Positions 61,820-64,000 of a DNA stretch of 64,000 bases are shown here, in pieces. Below the pieces are notes generated by a model, which worked only from the letters and a program-made list of their open reading frames with translations, did no database searches and had not been told where the DNA came from. The position numbers and the translations under genes were made by a program. Origin of the DNA: Berghia stephanieae (Eukaryota > Mollusca > Gastropoda > Nudibranchia > Aeolidiidae); assembly GCA_034508935.3 (NCBI GenBank), contig CM067446.1, positions 17,138,981-17,202,980 on the forward strand, read 5' to 3'. Every line of letters starts with the position of its first letter. Positions within the stretch are counted from its first letter, which is position 1.

Positions 61820-62959
61820 GTGTGTAGTCTGGAGTCAGCAGCGCACAGAAGTTGATCACTTTAAGTTACAATCAAACAACTAACTTTATTAGCAGGTTAG
61901 TTAACTACACATTTAGTTTTAAAAGTTCAAAGTTGTTAGCCACACTTTTAATTTTAAGCCATTTCGGAGCATAAAAAGGACAATATTACACAGGACGAAA
62001 GGGCCTGTAGTTAGATTTAGAACTAAATGTCTGTAACGCTTTTAGGTCCAAGACGTCCATGAAAAAATGAGACAAAGGGAAATAATTCACAAAGTAGATC
62101 CCAGAAATTATCCACCTCTAAGCCCACCCAGCCATAAAGTCTGTTAAACTTGCATACTTGAGGATATCTAGCAAGGGGGTGTTGCCCAGATGTTAGAAAA
62201 CAACTACTAGCATACAGTCAGAGGAATAATAAGGTGGGAGAGGGGGGGGGGGGGGGGGGAGTACATGCTCATATTCATATCTAACTGCTTCCCTAAGGAA
62301 AATAATTTCAGTAAGGGTCTGAGAAAAACCAAGTCTTCTTATTTCGGGACAAAGAAAGCCTTAGCTAAAGGGAAATCATATCACGGGAATAGATGACCTT
62401 ACCAATTCCCCCTTCCCTCCCCCCAAACCAACTGCCAACGGAAAAAGATTCATGAGAACCTGTCTCAGTCAATCAAATATTCCCTTCCCAAAACCTGTTG
62501 ATACGGGATAAATGCAACAAATAAATAATATTCATCTTGAAATAAATAGATGCAGACAACGTGTTAATATTAATATTATAAAACAGCATTAACAGTAGTT
62601 ATTATCAATTTCAAAACAATCAAAAAAAAAAAAAAATGAAAAGAAAGGAAAACTAAATTTCCGAATAACAAGAAACATCACAACTATATATATGAATTTT
62701 TAAACAGGAGAATGAAATCTCGTTTTATGATATCACAAGCTGGAAATAACAGACATATTCTCTTGTACTAAAGAGTTTTTAAACAAAATAGCAAAGCATA
62801 ATTTATTTACAATTTTCAGGGCTTAGCACTTTCAAAACGCTCCTCACTACTTTTAATGTATAATAATCCTTAATGTTACCTATTAACATATCCACTTTGT
62901 GCCAGGTGGGACATAAGGTCTCAATTCTAAATGTACGAAATAAATAATGAATAATCAAA

Positions 62960-62990
<31 letters not shown>

Positions 62991-63296
62991 ATGAATTAAT
63001 AAATAAATAAATAGTGTCTATTAGTTCTAAAATCTAATTAAATCAACATGCCAAAAGTTACGTAGAAAGTGAAAATACAGTCCCGCTTAAATTGAACCTC
63101 ACGGGGCAAATATTCGAATTTAAAAGATACCAGTTCCTTTTATTTTGAGGAAAGCAATGCTACTGTATCCTGATACTTGCATTAATTAGAAACAAGAAAA
63201 AAAAAAAACCCCTAAAAAATAAAGCATTAGGTAGACATTTATTATCACAATATACTAAATTGGTAGATACGACCAGAGAAGAATGATTTGGGAATG
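61820..63296. other. Intergenic sequence, unassigned
   Basis: Poly-G lies near 62243-62260 and an AATA array at about 62955-63012. The stretch 61820-62500 is less AT-rich and may be a further repeat, but no second copy is in the window. Confidence 0.4.
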
Positions 63297-63307
63297 TTCT
63301 AGAAATT

Positions 63308-63650
63308 TTATTTTTTTTGTTTGTTTGTTGCTTTAGGTCTCTTCCAACACAATTGAGGTTATATGAGAGACCGCTGAAACAAAAAAACAAGCAATCTAAC
63401 AAAAATAGTACAAATGTAAATCAAAATCATAACCTAAAGATATCATAAGCTAAATTATAAATAACCAAGAACAAACAGGCAGAAGATTTACAGAAAAAAA
63501 AAAATATCCCCTGTCAAAATACAATCACAAACCAAAGAAGAAGGATAGGCTAGTAAAGAGAAGAAGAAACGACATCACTATCGGATCGTACACCCATGCG
63601 AACATCATAGGTATATGATTCAAGGGTGATGCTCCCATCCAACCACCCGC
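63308..63650 (-). mobile_element. Family B retroposon with 11-bp TSD
   Basis: It is flanked by TTCTAGAAATT at 63297-63307 and 63652-63662. The stem-loop is intact: 63336-63342 pairs with 63366-63372. Confidence 0.92.
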
Positions 63651-63662
63651 ATTCTAGAAATT

Positions 63663-64000
63663 ATTTAATTAAAATTGTAATGTGGTCTACAAAAACTCGA
63701 ATAAGATAAACAAATCATACCAGGTTTTCTTTTGTGAATGTCATAATTAAAAATCAAATCTACACTTTAAAAAGCCAAGACTTTATTCTATGCTGGCAGA
63801 ACTAAATATCTGTGCCAGCTAACAATTTATGCAGTGCAATCTTTGACCCTGCATTTGCAAATGTTATATTTTGATTAATTAAAACGTCCATGTTACTTTA
63901 AAAATAAAGCAGCATCTAAATCTGCGTTTGGAACTTCGGTTTGTACCTCTTTGCATTTCAATGTTTATACATATCTTGCAAAAATCAATAAATGTTTATC
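63663..64000. other. AT-rich end of window, nothing recognised
   Basis: No ORF, repeat or RNA gene can be supported. Confidence 0.4.

Overview
The window is metazoan nuclear DNA, AT-rich, with short exons, long introns, dense microsatellites (GA, AAT/ATT, ACT, ATTT), long homopolymers and many retroposon copies. The repeat types (RTE-like LINE, mariner, tRNA-derived SINEs, and retroposons ending in a stem-loop plus an A/C-rich tail) suggest a marine invertebrate, either a mollusc or an ambulacrarian. The sequence alone does not let me choose between these.

One host gene dominates. From about 5.5 kb to at least 43.6 kb, on the + strand, 23 spliced exons can be read. They encode N-terminal ankyrin repeats, then a pseudokinase domain, then a long acidic, Ser/Asn-rich C-terminal region. 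Domain order and motifs match TEX14, the germ-cell intercellular-bridge pseudokinase. The catalytic Asp of HRD and the Asp of DFG are both replaced. Exon phases agree across nearly all junctions. Six exon-internal frame breaks all shift in the same direction (one base short), which looks more like base-calling or assembly loss than pseudogene decay. Two further candidate 3' exons lie at 45.35-45.61 kb.

The introns and the 3' third (46-64 kb) are built from mobile elements. These are: a hAT-type non-autonomous element with a perfect 8-bp target duplication (0.5-1.05 kb); two MITE-like inverted-repeat elements (2.0 and 10.1 kb); an antisense RTE-group LINE (17.96-20.94 kb); a dead mariner (25.9-27.2 kb); a LINE 3' remnant (43.7-44.6 kb); several tRNA-derived SINEs; and a nested-inverted-repeat foldback element (49.4-50.1 kb). 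Two retroposon families are newly described here: 'family A' (about 530 bp, 12 copies) and 'family B' (about 335 bp, 4 copies). Their bodies look unrelated, but both end in a 3' stem-loop with nearly the same loop and different, compensated stems, followed by an A-rich tail. This is the most interesting signal in the window. A second unusual block at 51.85-52.98 kb holds a 34-bp minisatellite made of alternating palindromes, followed by a 99-bp satellite whose unit carries a perfect 9-bp hairpin and stays open in one reading frame.

I found no LTR retrotransposon, endogenous virus, Polinton, CRISPR array, rRNA or genuine tRNA gene.
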